A DNA stretch of 64,000 nucleotides, taken from assembly GCA_037783415.1 (NCBI GenBank), contig JAZGTN010000046.1, forward strand, positions 3,602,501 through 3,666,500. The letters run 5' to 3'. Source of the DNA: Leptasterias polaris. Its lineage: Eukaryota; Echinodermata; Asteroidea; Forcipulatida; Asteriidae. Numbering within the stretch: position 1 is the stretch's first letter; every line of letters begins with the position of its first letter. The position numbers and the translations under genes were made by a program. Shown one piece after another: positions 12,193 to 23,391 of the stretch. The notes below the pieces were generated by a model. That model did not search any database. It was given only the letters and a program-made list of their open reading frames with translations, and was not told the origin of the DNA.

Positions 12193-12430
12193 CACACAGT
12201 TCCGAAGGAAACAAAACACAGGCAGCACAACATTCTTTACGCTGAGAAATATTTACATTTAAGGTTCCTTGTTAAAATCATATAATAATTATTGGGCCTA
12301 TAGATTCCTCTCGAGTACTTCTATTTTACAGAATACCCTTTAATTAAAATGAATGTATAATATGTCACTTATACTTATTATAATATATTTCTGGGATTTG
12401 AGGCATTGCATGGTGAGGTATCAATGCATA

Positions 12431-12598
12431 TTTGGTTTGCGGTAACACCATGTGTTTATCTACTTGCTGGGTAGATTTTGTTCTTTGAGATTCAGAATAA
12501 TCTACTCTACGGCAGTAGAATAATTAGCAAGACAAGTTCTCAAAGAACAAAATCTACCTAGCAAGTAGATAAACACAATGGTGTTACCACAAACCAAA
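12431..12598. mobile_element. Foldback element with ~60-bp arms
   Basis: The left arm begins TTTGGTTTGCGGTAACACC at 12431. The right arm ends GGTGTTACCACAAACCAAA near 12598. Between them AAATCTACC, the CTACTTGC block and TTCTTTGAGA are mirrored. The loop is about 45 bases. I see no coding frame and no clear target duplication. Confidence 0.75.
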
Positions 12599-12639
12599 TG
12601 TACATATATATTTCTGGTAATGAAACCAGGGATGCCTTA

Positions 12640-12940
12640 TAAGTCAACTTAATCACTGTACCTCCCAAGACCGAGGAAACCCGTAATCAAGGGTGCTTGA
12701 AACACTGGGGTTAACCCCCACTCTTCCACGATAAACGTTCTGGGTTATTTTAGGTGCACACCAAGTACACGGGACCTACGGCTTAATGTCCCATCCAAAG
12801 GACAAGGCAATTGTGGTAAAAGTATCTTGCTCAAGGACACCAGTGCCATGACTGGGACTCAAACCCACACTCTGCTGATCAGAAACACAAGAGCTCGAGT
12901 CTGGTGCTCTTTACTCACTCGGCCAAGACATGCCATAATA
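12640..12940 (-). repeat. tRNA-derived SINE, copy 1
   Basis: Read on the minus strand, the head carries an A box, TGGCCGAGTGAGTAAAG (complement of 12909-12925), and 45-50 bases on a B box, GGTTTGAGTCC (complement of 12855-12865). The A-box context resembles leucine-type tRNAs. The body continues through the complement of TTGCTCAAGGACA, TAATGTCCCATCC and GGTTAACCCC. The same body occurs at 26700-26950 and, without its head, at 30703-30910. No intact tRNA fold is present. Confidence 0.75.
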
Positions 12941-13261
12941 CTACGTATAATGCAATGTCACACTTATTACTTGGTGTTCCCTTTCAACCAATTATATGAC
13001 GTGCAGCTGACGTAGTCGTGAGCTCATAATTATATGAACCACCACCATTTCGTTGTTGAGAAATACTGACGTCATCCATCAGGGGTCCGCCATTGAATAA
13101 GTCCGCCATTTTTAATAATTTGTAGGTTGTCACGCTTGTGTCCAGTGAGGTCACTCACACATTGGTTGACGATACGTTCCGGCTGTGAAATTTATTGTCA
13201 TTCACACACAGAGAAAATGGCGCAGCAATTTTCAAGCTTTTAGACATGATAGCCATTTTAG

Positions 13262-13406
13262 TAAGGCCGTATCCGAATTGGCGGCTACAGCTACGGCTAC
13301 GGCTGTTGCTAAGGGTGTTGCTAAGGACGTCCTATACTTCAATGCACGATGACGCGGAAATCTAGCCGTAGCCGTAGCTGTAGCCGCCAATTCGGACACG
13401 GCCTTA
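13262..13406. mobile_element. Foldback MITE with GGCTACAGCTACGG arms
   Basis: The left arm TAAGGCCGTATCCGAATTGG plus CGGCTACAGCTACGGCTAC is mirrored at 13367-13406 as GTAGCCGTAGCTGTAGCCG plus CCAATTCGGACACGGCCTTA. The centre holds a short direct repeat (GTTGCTAAGG twice). A decayed relative lies at 59940-60058. Confidence 0.85.
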
Positions 13407-14308
13407 GTCGGTGTATCCGAACCGAAAGTGAAAATGGTATGGCCCCTTTTCTGTGTTTTGAGAGTTCATTGGTGATACTGTGTACAAGACAACGGGGAAC
13501 ACGACACTAGACGCCGTGTGCTGAGATTTTACTCGCAGTGTATAGGCCTACGACTGAATACGTAAATCACAAAGAATGATTGCTTTTTATTGCGTTCCCA
13601 GTCGCAAAAGACATTGTTATTAAACGCGGGAAAACTAGGACGCGGGAATTACCTCTGATGGCACAGGCAGCGTGACGTCATTCATTCGGTAATCTGCTTC
13701 ATGATTGAGCAAAGTATTTTCCACACAGGAAATGCCGAGGTGAAACTTAGTAATACGAGACCACCACCACGGCGTGCAACAATCTTGTATTACCATTCAT
13801 TACAAATCCATGAGGCGAAGCTGAGGCTGGGAGCCAAATAGCATGGCGCCTTCCCACTTAACAATGAATTAATCGTGACCGTATGCGGGGACCATGACAA
13901 GAGAGGTCATCCCGTTGGTATATGACGTATTATTCAGCTTTCAATCATGCCCACGTTCACGTAGATCAATTCCCAACGATTACAACTACAAAAGGTAAAG
14001 CGTTTACTTGTTCTTTTTAGGATAAATGAAAACCCGAACTTGCCTGTCAATTATTTATTTTAAAGGTTGAAGATTTCATTACAAAACATAAATTTTAACA
14101 GAAAAATTAAATCGCGTTTGAACGGTGTAATTACCAAGGGTATTTGGGTTACATTAAACACACACATACACCGGGATTTTTGAGCCAAAAGTATGGTAAA
14201 AAAATCTGAGCGTGTGGTGGCTCGAGCACACATCGTGTAGTATATTCACTTACCAATCAGGGTTAGGATGTCAAAGACGGATATCATTCATAATTTACAC
14301 CAAGATTG
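13407..14308. other. No gene recognised
   Basis: The stretch has a TGACGTCA palindrome at about 13673-13680 and otherwise no element termini or credible coding frame. It is moderately complex sequence, not simple repeat. Confidence 0.4.
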
Positions 14309-14314
14309 CAACAG

Positions 14315-14535
14315 TACGGAGCCCCTAAAGGGACAGGTATTAAAATATAAAATAAATGAAAAGGTAAACAAAAACACTGAAATTATTTCCTTCCCTCGAA
14401 ATATTATTTCGTTCCCCCGAAATAACATTTCGGGGGAACGAAATAACATTTCGAGGGAACAAAATAATGTTGATATTTGTTTTACCTTTTTTTTTTCTTT
14501 TTCTTTTTTTTACCTGTCCCTTTAGGGGCACCGTA
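14315..14535. mobile_element. Foldback element with TACGGAGC termini and near-perfect 6-bp duplication
   Basis: The left end TACGGAGCCCCTAAAGGGA pairs with the right end TCCCTTTAGGGGCACCGTA. The centre is a nested palindrome of TTCGTTCCCCCGAAATAA and related phrases. Flanks are CAACAG (14309-14314) and CAACAC (14536-14541), matching at five of six bases. This agrees with the perfect 6-base duplication of the related element at 11875. The short frames across it are artefacts of the palindrome. Confidence 0.8.
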
Positions 14536-16065
14536 CAACACTACCATGGGCAAGTATTCAAAAGCTACGTTCTACAAACTCATGGTTCAGAATTGACCTG
14601 GATTCGCCTGATCCATTGCTGGGTCAGGCTGACCTGGAAACTGGTTAAAAAGAAAATGGAATCTCAACTCGGATTCTGCGTCAGTTTGACCCATTTCTGG
14701 GTCAATTTGACAGTTCCCAGTCATATTGACCCAGAATAGGGTCAAACCCCACGGGAGTTTTCCGCCCCGGGAGTTTTTAGGAAAAGTGTATGAATTCAAC
14801 ACAGGTCGAAATGTTGGTGAGGTCGTGTCCCCTGTTTACACATGAACAATTATTCTCGTATATACAAACATGTATCCAGTCTTTTTGCGATGTGCTCTCG
14901 GGCAAGCATCGGAACAGTGAACAATTTATTAATTTACGGTAATCCGCTAGAGTTTTAAATAAAGCTGCTTGATAAAGATCCCAGTGTAAATAAAACAGTT
15001 TGCTATGTAATAAACACACCGAACAATTTGTCACACCAAGGAGCAAGTTCGAGTGCCGCCATGGTTAACTAAAAAGGTCGACTATTTTGACTCGAACCAA
15101 AGCTGGTCGACCGTTGGTTGACTACTGTGGTCGACCATTTGGAAGCAGCCTCGGGACCATGGTTTCTTCCCTGGTCCCAATAGCTCTGTTTCATGCTAAC
15201 CTCTTCGAAAACGCAGAAGGGAAACCGGTGACACTGCAGCAAAACGTCTTGAATACTGTACCGATGGTTTACTTACTAGACTTCCAAAGGAGTCGCTCAA
15301 GTGAGTTACGTCTCTGCGCATGTACGTTGCTAGTCAGTGGTCAACCACGTGTCGACAAAAAAAAATGTGCGCAATCGAAGTTGCCATACCACAGTTTCCC
15401 TCAACAGCCTCATTCTGGTTGAAATGATGGCTGTACATTTTGTTCAGGTTTATTGCTATACCCTTTCCCCTACACCCACCCCCAAACCAACTCAATTTAG
15501 TCACTGAGTCAGTCTGTGTTTACTGAACAGGTCCTTTGTTTCCAAACCCGTCCAGTGCGTGGGAGGGGGCGGGGGAATATCTTTTTGATTGCGCGCGGAA
15601 CAGACTACGACCGTTTTTAAATGTTTCTGATCGCGTTAACGCCCACCACGCCACATGTTTGAATCACCGAGACAATCTCATTCATTAATGATCGAGGTTG
15701 ACGCCTGTCAATAGCAGAGCATTACTGCCCAGGTACCAGCTGTTAGGGAGCGTGCGTGGATAGCGGGTTTATCAGTTTGGAAATACGGACGGGTACACAC
15801 ACCCGTGGGTTGCACCGTTCCCGCCCCCGTGTTAATAATAATCCGCTTATAAAATTAATACCCTGGATGAAAGGCAGTGTGGTGGGGCTGGGAGTTATTA
15901 GCATGTTGGGCTAGCAAGATATGGGCCAGATAAGGTAACACGTAGGGAACATTTCTGGAACATGCTTTCTGATTTGTTTCTTAGAGTCCAATTGGTTTTT
16001 TTCTGTGCCAAGTTTAAAAAGCAATAGAAATACAGTCTCCCGCACAAACACCAACCAATAAGGTT
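14536..16065. other. No gene recognised; old repeat debris
   Basis: At about 14590-14760 the phrase GGGTCAATTTGAC and related ones recur. Similar wording occurs at 34690-34830, so this is probably a shared old repeat. At 15075-15135 GGTCGACC and GGTCGACT recur three times at short spacing. The open frame at 15087-15422 has no recognisable domain. Confidence 0.4.
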
Positions 16066-16066
16066 T

Positions 16067-16320
16067 AACAGTTCACCGGGTCCGTTCTATGAATATTCAA
16101 CAGTTAGCCAAGTCCGCATGGTGAATATTCATCATTTTACAAAGAACATCAGATTATATGCAACAATTTGATCAGTTCATGCTATGAATATTCAACAATT
16201 TACAAAGGCCCCCCTAGGGTAATACATCAATATTCGACCGTGTAGGCTTACAGAGTTGATCTATGAATATTCAACAGATCACAGAGTTGATCAAATGAAT
16301 ATTCAACAGTTTACTAAGGA
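16067..16320. repeat. Degenerate tandem repeat around TATGAATATTCAACA
   Basis: The phrase ATGAATATTCAACA or a close variant recurs near 16088, 16129, 16191, 16260 and 16296, usually followed by TTTACA or GATCACA. Spacings are irregular (about 30-70 bases), so this is a decayed array. Confidence 0.7.
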
Positions 16321-16739
16321 TAGAGAGAAGCCTCCGGGTTTATGCACCCCCCCCCCCCATATGAGAATAACATTATAGGCCAATAATGCAGTTAAACCCC
16401 GTTTTATAAAATATGTCTACATAAAGTAAACATTTGATTAGTGTTTTTAATTTATTTATCAGTCGGCGTTCTTCCTTAACAGTGGCCAAATGTCAGTTAA
16501 AATGCCAAAAGGACCAATCAGAATGTTCACAAAGTGGTCCGGCTGGCTAGCTCAGCGTTGAACAGCATCCCTATCTTTTTGAAATACAGACAAACAAGTG
16601 AAAAAGCTGGGGACCAGTGAAATGACAAGCTAACTGTGCATGGTCCCGCTGGTTAGTCACTGAGAAAACTTAAGGGCAAACCCTGTCAGTGTAAGGCAAA
16701 TTACCTATAACTCAAATGTCTGGAGGAACCATGATTTAA

Positions 16740-16935
16740 TATTACTTTGGTCCGGTGGTTTCCTTTCATGCCCTGCCAAAGATCTCCGTGGACCTCGGTT
16801 CGAATCCCGACTGCACGTGGATTGAATTTCCCTACCTAACTGCGTGGGCTTTCTACTCAGTTGGGTATTTCCCTCCCATATCTAACACTGTGAGGTTCCT
16901 TCAAAACCTTCTCATCACAGGCTGGTAACTTCAGT
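16740..16935 (+). repeat. SINE-like segment with B box
   Basis: GGTTCGAATCCC at 16797-16808 fits the polymerase III B box. It is followed by GACTGCACGTGGATTGAATT and a tail ending ACCTTCTCATCACAGGCTGG. A convincing A box at the usual distance is missing. The upstream phrase GGCTGGCTAGCTCAGCGTT (about 16541) is A-box-like but lies about 250 bases away. I treat it as a possible SINE fragment only. Confidence 0.4.
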
Positions 16936-18045
16936 CGAGGCCACAGTGCAAGGTACTTTTGAGGTTTCATTGGCTTTATGCAGAAAGATTATATTTCGTA
17001 CGTTATAGACGATGTGACCTCTGACGTCATTTGAAAATCATAACATGATGCGCGCGCATGTCGCCGGGCAAAACCTTTGTGTACTTGACAGCCAGCTAGA
17101 AAGTACACGCAATATTACCATGACTACGCGTCTTTTTGCCCGGCGGAACATGACTTGGACAACAGACTTGTCAACAGAGGGCGGTTTGAATGTAAACAGA
17201 GGTCACATCGTCTATAACAATAAATTTAAAATAAATTGAAGAGAATGCCTACAACAAGGGCATGGAAATACAAGAACAAATGCGTCCTAATTGTTTTTTA
17301 ATACAAAAACAAAATAAGCTACAAATATAAAATCTATAGAAAATCCACTTAAATTACATAAAAGTGCACAGGCAGCAAGTACAGTACATAAAATTGAAGG
17401 TCGCTCGTACAACAACTATAGAGGGAGACCACCAGCAGAGACCAGAGCCACAATAACCCATTACGCAAAGGAAGCTAAGAATAAACAATTTAAGAATATT
17501 TCACAAAATTAGTTAATCAGTGAAAAGGGGGAAAAATGTCATTGAAAACAGGCAAACGAGCCCTGGTAATTTATTGAATCACTTAATTCACAGAAATGAC
17601 GTCAGCGTTTATGCTATTGCATAGTCGTAAAGCTAAGACAACCAAGGCGAAGTAAACAAATATATACATATATAATTTTTTAAAAACATGTTCAGCGTCC
17701 CCGCCCGCTTACTTTTTGGGGGCCGCTTAGATTTAATTTTTTAAGTTTACCAATTCAAACTGAGATTAAAAAAACATAAAATGTGAACTGATACATCAGA
17801 AAATAAAATACTTGCAAGTCAGAACTTAGGCTGTGCCGATCTCCATGTTAAAAACCAACTGTTCACTTTCATATTTACATTAATTCTTGTGAAAGTTTTT
17901 ACAAATACTGAACAAACTATTAAATAAAACCAATGTAAGCATTTCCATTGTCTTGTCTTACATTGTCTTTGGTTGTATGCTTTGAACAGTATAGATAGAA
18001 AACCATGGTTGTTCAAAAGATTGGCGGCCAATTATCGTTGTTGTC
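16936..18045. other. No gene recognised
   Basis: This is mostly AT-rich sequence. The frame at 17045-17239 starts with an ATG and stays open for 64 codons, but it has no recognisable domain and no splice context. No element termini were found. Confidence 0.4.
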
Positions 18046-18399
18046 TTAAAGGGTGTGTACAACATTGGTAATTGCCAAAGACCTGTATCCAAACTTGATG
18101 TGACCCAACATATACATGAAATAAACAAACCTGTGAAAGTTTAAGCTAAATCGGTCTTCGGAGTCATGAGAAAACAGTGAAAAAAAAACCTTATGTGTTT
18201 TAACTTCTTTTCAAACATCGGAATTTATCCTGCAGACCTACTATTTTACTCATTTCCTGAAAACTATGGCATTTCAAGCAAAACTATTTCGAATCAAGGG
18301 AAGTTTTCTACCATGACCATTTTTATACCATGTAAGAATATGTGCAAATCTGTGAACATTTATATTTTCATTCTTACCAATGTTGTACACACCATTTAA
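18046..18399 (+). mobile_element. C-family TTAA MITE, copy 1
   Basis: TTAA at 18046-18049 is followed by AGGGTGTGTACAACATTGG. The right end reads CCAATGTTGTACACACCAT then TTAA (18396-18399). The length is about 350 bases. Internal markers are CAAAGACCTGTATCC, CGGTCTTCGGAGTCATGAG and TTTATACCATGTAAG. It has no coding capacity. Terminal bases and the TTAA target match family A and the THAP element at 19644. Confidence 0.9.
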
Positions 18400-18456
18400 C
18401 TCCTTTTTCTATATTTTTGTTTGTTTAAGATTTTCTTACTGTCCTGTTCTGGAGCT

Positions 18457-18840
18457 TTAAAGGCACTGGACACGTTTGGTAATTACTCAAAATATATATT
18501 AGCATAAAAACTTACTTGGTAACGAGCAACGGAGAGTTGTTGATAGTATAACACATTTTGAGAAACGACTCCCTCTGAAGTAACGTAGTTTTTGAGAAAG
18601 AGGTAATTTCTCACTAAAATATTTGAACCTGAAAAAGACTTCAGGCATGAAGCCTTTTTCAGGCATCTGAAAGCACACAAATTTGTGCAACATGGGTGTT
18701 TTTTCTTTCATTATTTTCTTGCAACTTAGTGGCCAATTGAGCCCAAATTTTCACAGGTTTGTAACTTTATGCACATGTTGGGATACACGAAGTGGGAATA
18801 CTGGTCTTTGACAATTACCAAACGTGTCCAGTGCCTTTAA
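18457..18840 (+). mobile_element. A-family TTAA MITE, copy 1
   Basis: TTAA (18457-18460) is followed by AGGCACTGGACACGTTTGG, and the exact inverted terminus precedes TTAA at 18837-18840. The interior contains a short hairpin (AGACTTCAGGCATGAAGCC region). Other full copies lie at 42367-42742 (inverted) and 52645-53020. An interrupted one lies at 11570-12192 and a fragment at 22207-22310. The open frames crossing these copies are non-coding repeats of each other. Confidence 0.92.
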
Positions 18841-19220
18841 TCAATTTGAGACATGTAAACTTTCCATTTTTATCTTTTTAAAGAATGGGCAATAAAGATT
18901 TGAAACGCTAAAAAAAAAAATTCTCGGCCTAATAAGTAACAACCAATGTAATTTTTTTTGTTCCACCCTGCATGGTTGCTACACACTCGAGTTTCATGGC
19001 ACAACCGTTGCTCTTCGGAAATTAATGAATTCCTACGAAACTAAAAGGCTTTCGTTATCGAAGGCCAAACGGTAGCTAATAATACATTACGGAGACAAGG
19101 GACTCTTTATACAAACCCATGTTAACCAGCGGTTCATTATTTATGATAGGACGAGTTGATGACGTACATGTATTAACCATGGAATGATGGCGTTTGTTTG
19201 GAAACATTAGAGAGTAAGTC

Positions 19221-19546
19221 TTAAAGGGCACATTGGTATAGAGCTCACAGATTTGCACATAATTAACATGGTATACATGGTCATGGTGGGAAAACTCATT
19301 TTGAAATATATTTGCTTGAAATGCTAAAGTTTTTAGAAATGAGTAAAACAATTAGTTTTGATCGTGCAAGTCCAAAACCTGATGTTTGAAAACAGTGAAA
19401 CATATAGTTGAGTTTTTCCTATTTTCTTGTGACTCCAATGACTGATTTGGCTAAAACTTTCACAGGTTTGTTCTTTCATGTATATGTTGGGTTACATAAA
19501 GTGTGGATACTGGTCATTGACATTTACCAATGTTGTCGTGCTTTAA
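19221..19546 (-). mobile_element. C-family TTAA MITE, copy 2
   Basis: TTAA at 19221-19224 and TTAA at 19543-19546 bound a copy in inverse orientation to that at 18046. Matching blocks include ACAGATTTGCACATAA, ATGGTCATGGTGGGAAAAC and TTCACAGGTTTGTT. The termini are more diverged (AGGGCACATTGG), so it is older. Confidence 0.8.
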
Positions 19547-19988
19547 AGGTGATGTTTTATCTGAAATTACGGGCGTGCGTCCCGCCACTTACGGTGGATG
19601 GCGTGGCTTTTCAATATTGCATTCCTCTTTAAAATAGTTTAACTTAAAGGGCCTATGAAATAGATTTTTTTAATGCTGGAAACAATAAAGTATGCCTATT
19701 ACAACATATATATATATATATTTTTTTTTTCACAAGCCATTTTACACCATTAAAAAAATCATTTCGAAATTTAGGGGGGCCGCAGCGCCCCACCCATACC
19801 TCCTCATTAACATAAAATCCGTGACGTAAACAAAGGCAATTCAGCAGAACGACTTGTCATACGTAACGTCATGTGTGTGTGGCCACCCGACCGCACCGCC
19901 GAGCGAACACACGGAAGGAAAACGTTCAAAACAGTTTGTCTCTCTCTTTTGGGGGTCTTGTTACGTCTTTTTACGTTGATTTTAAGAA

Positions 19989-20333
19989 ATGCCATCAAGG
20001 TGTGTTGCTGCTGGGTGTAGCAACACCACTAAAAATGGAGTTAGTGTCCATAAATTTCCAGCGGACCCAAAATTCAGACGGATATGGACGGCAAATGTGA
20101 AGCTGACCAGGGCCAAGTGGTCTGGACGGAGCGAGCAGCCTATGCTCTGCAGTACCCACTTTGAGTCAAGTTGTTTTGAACGTGGCCTTCACAACCAGTT
20201 TGGCATAAAGTACAAGGCTATGCTGTTGCCAGATGCCGTGCCAACAATTTTTCCAGTAAGCAAGAAGGCTGGAGAAAAGGAGAAACGACCGGAGAAAAGG
20301 AGAGGTGCTTTTTGGAAGCGAGAAAAACTCAGG
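19989..20333 (+). CDS. THAP-domain first coding exon (Kolobok-type transposase, partial)
   Basis: THAP domains are zinc-binding DNA-binding modules. The exon starts at an ATG in good context and runs 115 codons to a splice donor (AGG then GTAAGTA at 20334). The domain fills residues 1-89. The C2CH ligands are Cys5, Cys10, Cys54 and His57. Family-invariant residues are visible: Pro24 after Phe23, Trp33, Phe58 and the closing AVPTIFP box at 83-89. Residues 90-115 are Lys/Arg-rich, as in linkers after THAP domains. In a Kolobok transposase this domain would bind the element's ends in the nucleus. No downstream catalytic exon is found before the right terminus at 21106, so the gene is a partial one. 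The reading frame is undamaged, which suggests recent insertion or retained use. Confidence 0.85.
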
Positions 20334-21080
20334 GTAAGTAATTTTGGCTGTATGGAAACCACCCGTGCGTGCACACAATTCACAATACCCCTCAACACCG
20401 CAGTCATGTTCTACAAACATATCGTCCTTTTTCGCATTATTGTTGACGACATCATATCTGATCTTATATTCTAATATATACATGTAGTTTTATAGAATGT
20501 ATCAAAAGTCCCCTGACTGAACACGTACTTGTTCCACTTATATTCCACCCCCCAAATATGGTTGCGTTATTGTCCATCGGTGGAGGCTTGCGCTTCGTTT
20601 CACGGTACCCTGTGACCGGCCGGGTCGACTGTGATCAACGTGTACGGTACACACATTGTATACAAACGTGTACTGCAGTCTTCTATACACACTCGTTGTT
20701 GTTTTATGAGACTGCTTATAATCAATATTGCGTGTTGTCTTTTATGCACGAATCAAGTCTTTCATTCAGTAACATTAAAGCTTGGATGGAGGATTAAAGA
20801 AACCATCTTATTAAAAAAAATAACCCTGATATAGGGGGTAGACTTAAACTGCGCGCGCCTGGGCACCAGACCACGACTGAGATCTCGATCTGGGAGCCGC
20901 TGCCTTTGTGTACGTCACGAACAGCGCCCTCTTGTGGCGTCTAAAATACGAAAGTTTCGGGGGGGGGTATTTTTTTTATTGAATTAAAATACAAAAATGC
21001 ACTCCAGACACTAAACAGTTTTTAAAAATAATTTCTTTTCATATGAACTAATTTAGTAAAGCTATAAAAAACACACAAAA
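20334..21080 (+). other. Interior of the THAP element without coding exon
   Basis: After the splice donor I see no acceptor followed by a transposase-like frame. The frames at 20558-20834 are short and lack conserved residues. A run of seven or eight G lies near 20960. The right subterminal region is A/T-rich and mirrors the left one. Confidence 0.5.
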
Positions 21081-21684
21081 AAAATACCACTTCATAGGCC
21101 CTTTAATTGAGAGGACCTCCTGATATCGTTGTGAGTGGGATTTAGAATATATGGACAGTCATTTTAACATGATTAAATTTGCTCTGTTGTTTTAAAAATT
21201 CAATGTCAAAGCATGTGGGTGTTTTTACCCGTATATTTATTGTAAAAAAAAAATGCCTGGACCAATAAGAGAGAAAGAAAAAAAAATGTCATTAAATTGT
21301 TAGATATATTTTTAGTAAGACGTCTAGTTTATGTGTGGGGGCGGATCAAGGTCAGCTGAAAAAAGAGGGGACCAGCTTTGAAATCATCATTCGGAAAATT
21401 GTGACGCCATCATTGGCTCGACAGCAAGGCTGACTAAACAGAGTTTTCTGCTGAGCGGGAAAAATTAACTGCTATGCAAAACATCAGCTGAGCTCAAATG
21501 AGTGGGGACCAAAAGTCACCAAAACAGACTATCAAAATGATATTCAGGTTGGATGGTAATCTGTCACTCGCGGCTCAGCAACCTGCTATTAAGCAATAAT
21601 GTGTGTCATAAAAATTATTATGTGTGCTTTACTTGTTTTAGGTAATCCGGGCAGATACGGAATTCGTACCAAACGTTACCATGC

Positions 21685-22076
21685 TTAAAGGAACACGTTG
21701 CCTTGGATCGGGCGAGTTGGGCGTATGAAAAGCGTTTGAAACCGTTTGTTGTGAAATGCATATGGTTAGAACGATGTTTTAAAAGTAGAATACAATGATC
21801 CACACAAATATGCCTCGAAATTGCGTGGTTTTCCTTTTACATCGTGAACTAACACGGCACGCCATTTCGTGGAGTCAAATTTTTGACTCCACAAAAATAG
21901 CGGACCGTGTTAGTTCGCAAAGTAATAGAAAAACCACGCAATTTCGAGGCATATTTGTGTGGATCATTGTATTCTACTTTTAAAACATCTTTCTAACCAT
22001 ATGCATTTCACAACAAACGGTTTCAAACGCTTTTCATAGCCCAACTCGCCCGATCCAAGGCAACGTGTCCCTTTAA
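21685..22076. mobile_element. TTAA MITE forming a ~390-base near-perfect hairpin
   Basis: TTAA (21685-21688) is followed by AGGAACACGTTGCCTTGGAT. The right arm ends with the inverse and TTAA (22073-22076). The two arms of about 175-185 bases are almost identical when reverse-complemented, with a short centre at TGGAGTCAAATTTTTGACTCCA. The copy is therefore young or kept paired by gene conversion. Open frames on either strand are mirror images of each other. A diverged relative lies at 58740-59499. Confidence 0.92.
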
Positions 22077-22079
22077 GAC

Positions 22080-22200
22080 AGACTATTTTCCTCTTGTTCG
22101 GAAGAACCCCTCCCCCTAAAATCTTCCAAATAATTCCTGAGATTCCAAGCACACAATGAAGACACCATGCCCCATATCGAGCACCTACCATACCAATCAT
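22080..22200 (+). repeat. Dispersed repeat G, copy 1
   Basis: The phrases CCTGAGATTCCAAGCACACA, ATGAAGA and CATATCGAGC recur in the same order at 63005-63115 and reverse-complemented at 48570-48670. The copies differ considerably, so this is an old family of unknown type. Confidence 0.65.
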
Positions 22201-22206
22201 GACCAT

Positions 22207-22310
22207 AACAAGTTACTTTGTAAAGAGCACTGGAGAGCTGTTGATATTAATAAACCATTGTTAGAAAACGGCACCCTTTGAAGTAGAGCAGTTTTAGAGA
22301 AATAAGTTCC
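22207..22310 (+). repeat. Fragment of A-family MITE
   Basis: The block AAGTTACTTTGTAAAGAGCA through GGAGAGCTGTTGATA and GAAGTAGAGCAGTTTT matches the first third of the A family (compare 18505-18605). Termini are lost. Confidence 0.7.
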
Positions 22311-23069
22311 AATAGAGGAAAGGGCAATTAATAGTCTGGCCCCCTTATGGAGGAATTAAGAATCAATACTTAGTATTTGCTTTTCATTTAGGGAACACGA
22401 CAAAGAATAGTGATGGTGCTTGCCAGGCAACTGCCACTATCCTAAACTGCTCCATTTCGGACAATAATGCAATATGAACTAAATAAACGTTTGCACTAGC
22501 CTGCAAATAAAATGTGCATTAAAAACTACGTAAAAACAGGGTTGTTTTAATCAACAGCTTGTAAATTTGGCCACCTAACCCTACCCCCACTCTATAATCA
22601 TTCGCAGGGTACAGCCCCGCAATCATTATAAGCATTATAGCTTTTTTTTGAAAATGACATTCTGAAGAGCTGACGGACCGGTCTGACCTTTTGCAACTCG
22701 ATGAGGCATTTGGGAGCGCTGGAAAATCATACAAATTGAGCTCGCACGATTACTGTCGCGGTTTTATAATTAAAGGTGCAATATGTTCCGCAACACCATT
22801 TATGCGTGTTTAGCTCGTCGACTCGTGTCACATTCCACCAATCAGCGTTCGTGTGGGCGCGGCTATATTATAGGAAGTCGTCTGCGCGTTGAATGAGAAT
22901 AAGACCGCTGTAGTGGACAAACCCGGAACGGCGGCTGTTTTGGTTTGTTTTTTTGAAAACGAAGTTGATGACATACTGAAAAAGGCGACTCACCCCAACG
23001 TGAACCTCTTTAGTCTGTGGAGACCGTACCCAGTGGAAAGTAACCAAACAAGATAATAATTGATCCATT
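22311..23069. other. No gene recognised; CpG-richer upstream stretch
   Basis: Nothing repeat-like stands out apart from a single TTAAAGGTGCAATATG near 22772. From about 22800 to 23060 the composition becomes more CpG-rich and leads into the small ATG frame at 23070, so it could be a 5' untranslated or promoter region. No TATA or initiator motif is decisive. Confidence 0.35.
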
Positions 23070-23270
23070 ATGGCTGCGATCAATGACGACATTATGAACC
23101 ATGTCACACATGACATCGATTGTGTGCAGAGCACCATATGTCAAACCAAGTTGGGCAATGGGCCCGTCCTGAAGTCAAAAGGCGTGCAGTCACACCCGGC
23201 AACAAAGCAAGGGTCCCTTGAGAAATTCTCTCATATTATTGGGAGAAATATCATGCAAACCGTTGCGTGA
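23070..23270 (+). CDS. Small ATG open frame of unknown function (66 codons)
   Basis: The frame starts at CATTATGGCTG, a fair context with G at +4, and ends at TGA. The product would be a 66-residue, mildly basic protein with Cys18 and Cys24 and no signal peptide or membrane segment. I recognise no domain. It is preceded by a CpG-richer stretch and followed at once by an old C-family MITE. It may be chance, a first exon or a relic. The only support is the uninterrupted frame and the start context. Confidence 0.2.
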   Translation: MAAINDDIMNHVTHDIDCVQSTICQTKLGNGPVLKSKGVQSHPATKQGSLEKFSHIIGRNIMQTVA

Positions 23271-23391
23271 AAGGTCAACTACAGCTGCGTGTACAATCCT
23301 GCAGGAAGACGAATGCAGCCCTTAAGGCAATCTTGCTGGACCCACGGTCTTTGTTCGATATAATGAACCAGAAACAATAAATGAATGTACT

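Larger units (their letters stand above)
19644..21106 (+). mobile_element. Kolobok-like DNA transposon carrying a THAP exon, internally deleted
   Basis: TTAA (19644-19647) is followed by AGGGCCTATGAAATAG. The right end reads CTTCATAGGCCCT followed by TTAA (21103-21106), so the ends are inverted and the target is TTAA. Inside is an intact THAP-domain frame ending at a canonical splice donor. After it comes about 770 bases with no catalytic domain. TTAA duplication plus a THAP domain in the transposase is the known signature of the Kolobok superfamily. The catalytic exons are missing, so this copy should be unable to move on its own. The alternatives are a THAP host gene by chance between inverted repeats, or a piggyBac-like MITE, but neither explains all three features. 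Confidence 0.8.

Noticed and set aside
16541..16560. A-box-like GGCTGGCTAGCTCAGCGTT, possible tRNA
   Set aside because: No B box at the proper distance and no acceptor stem can be formed.
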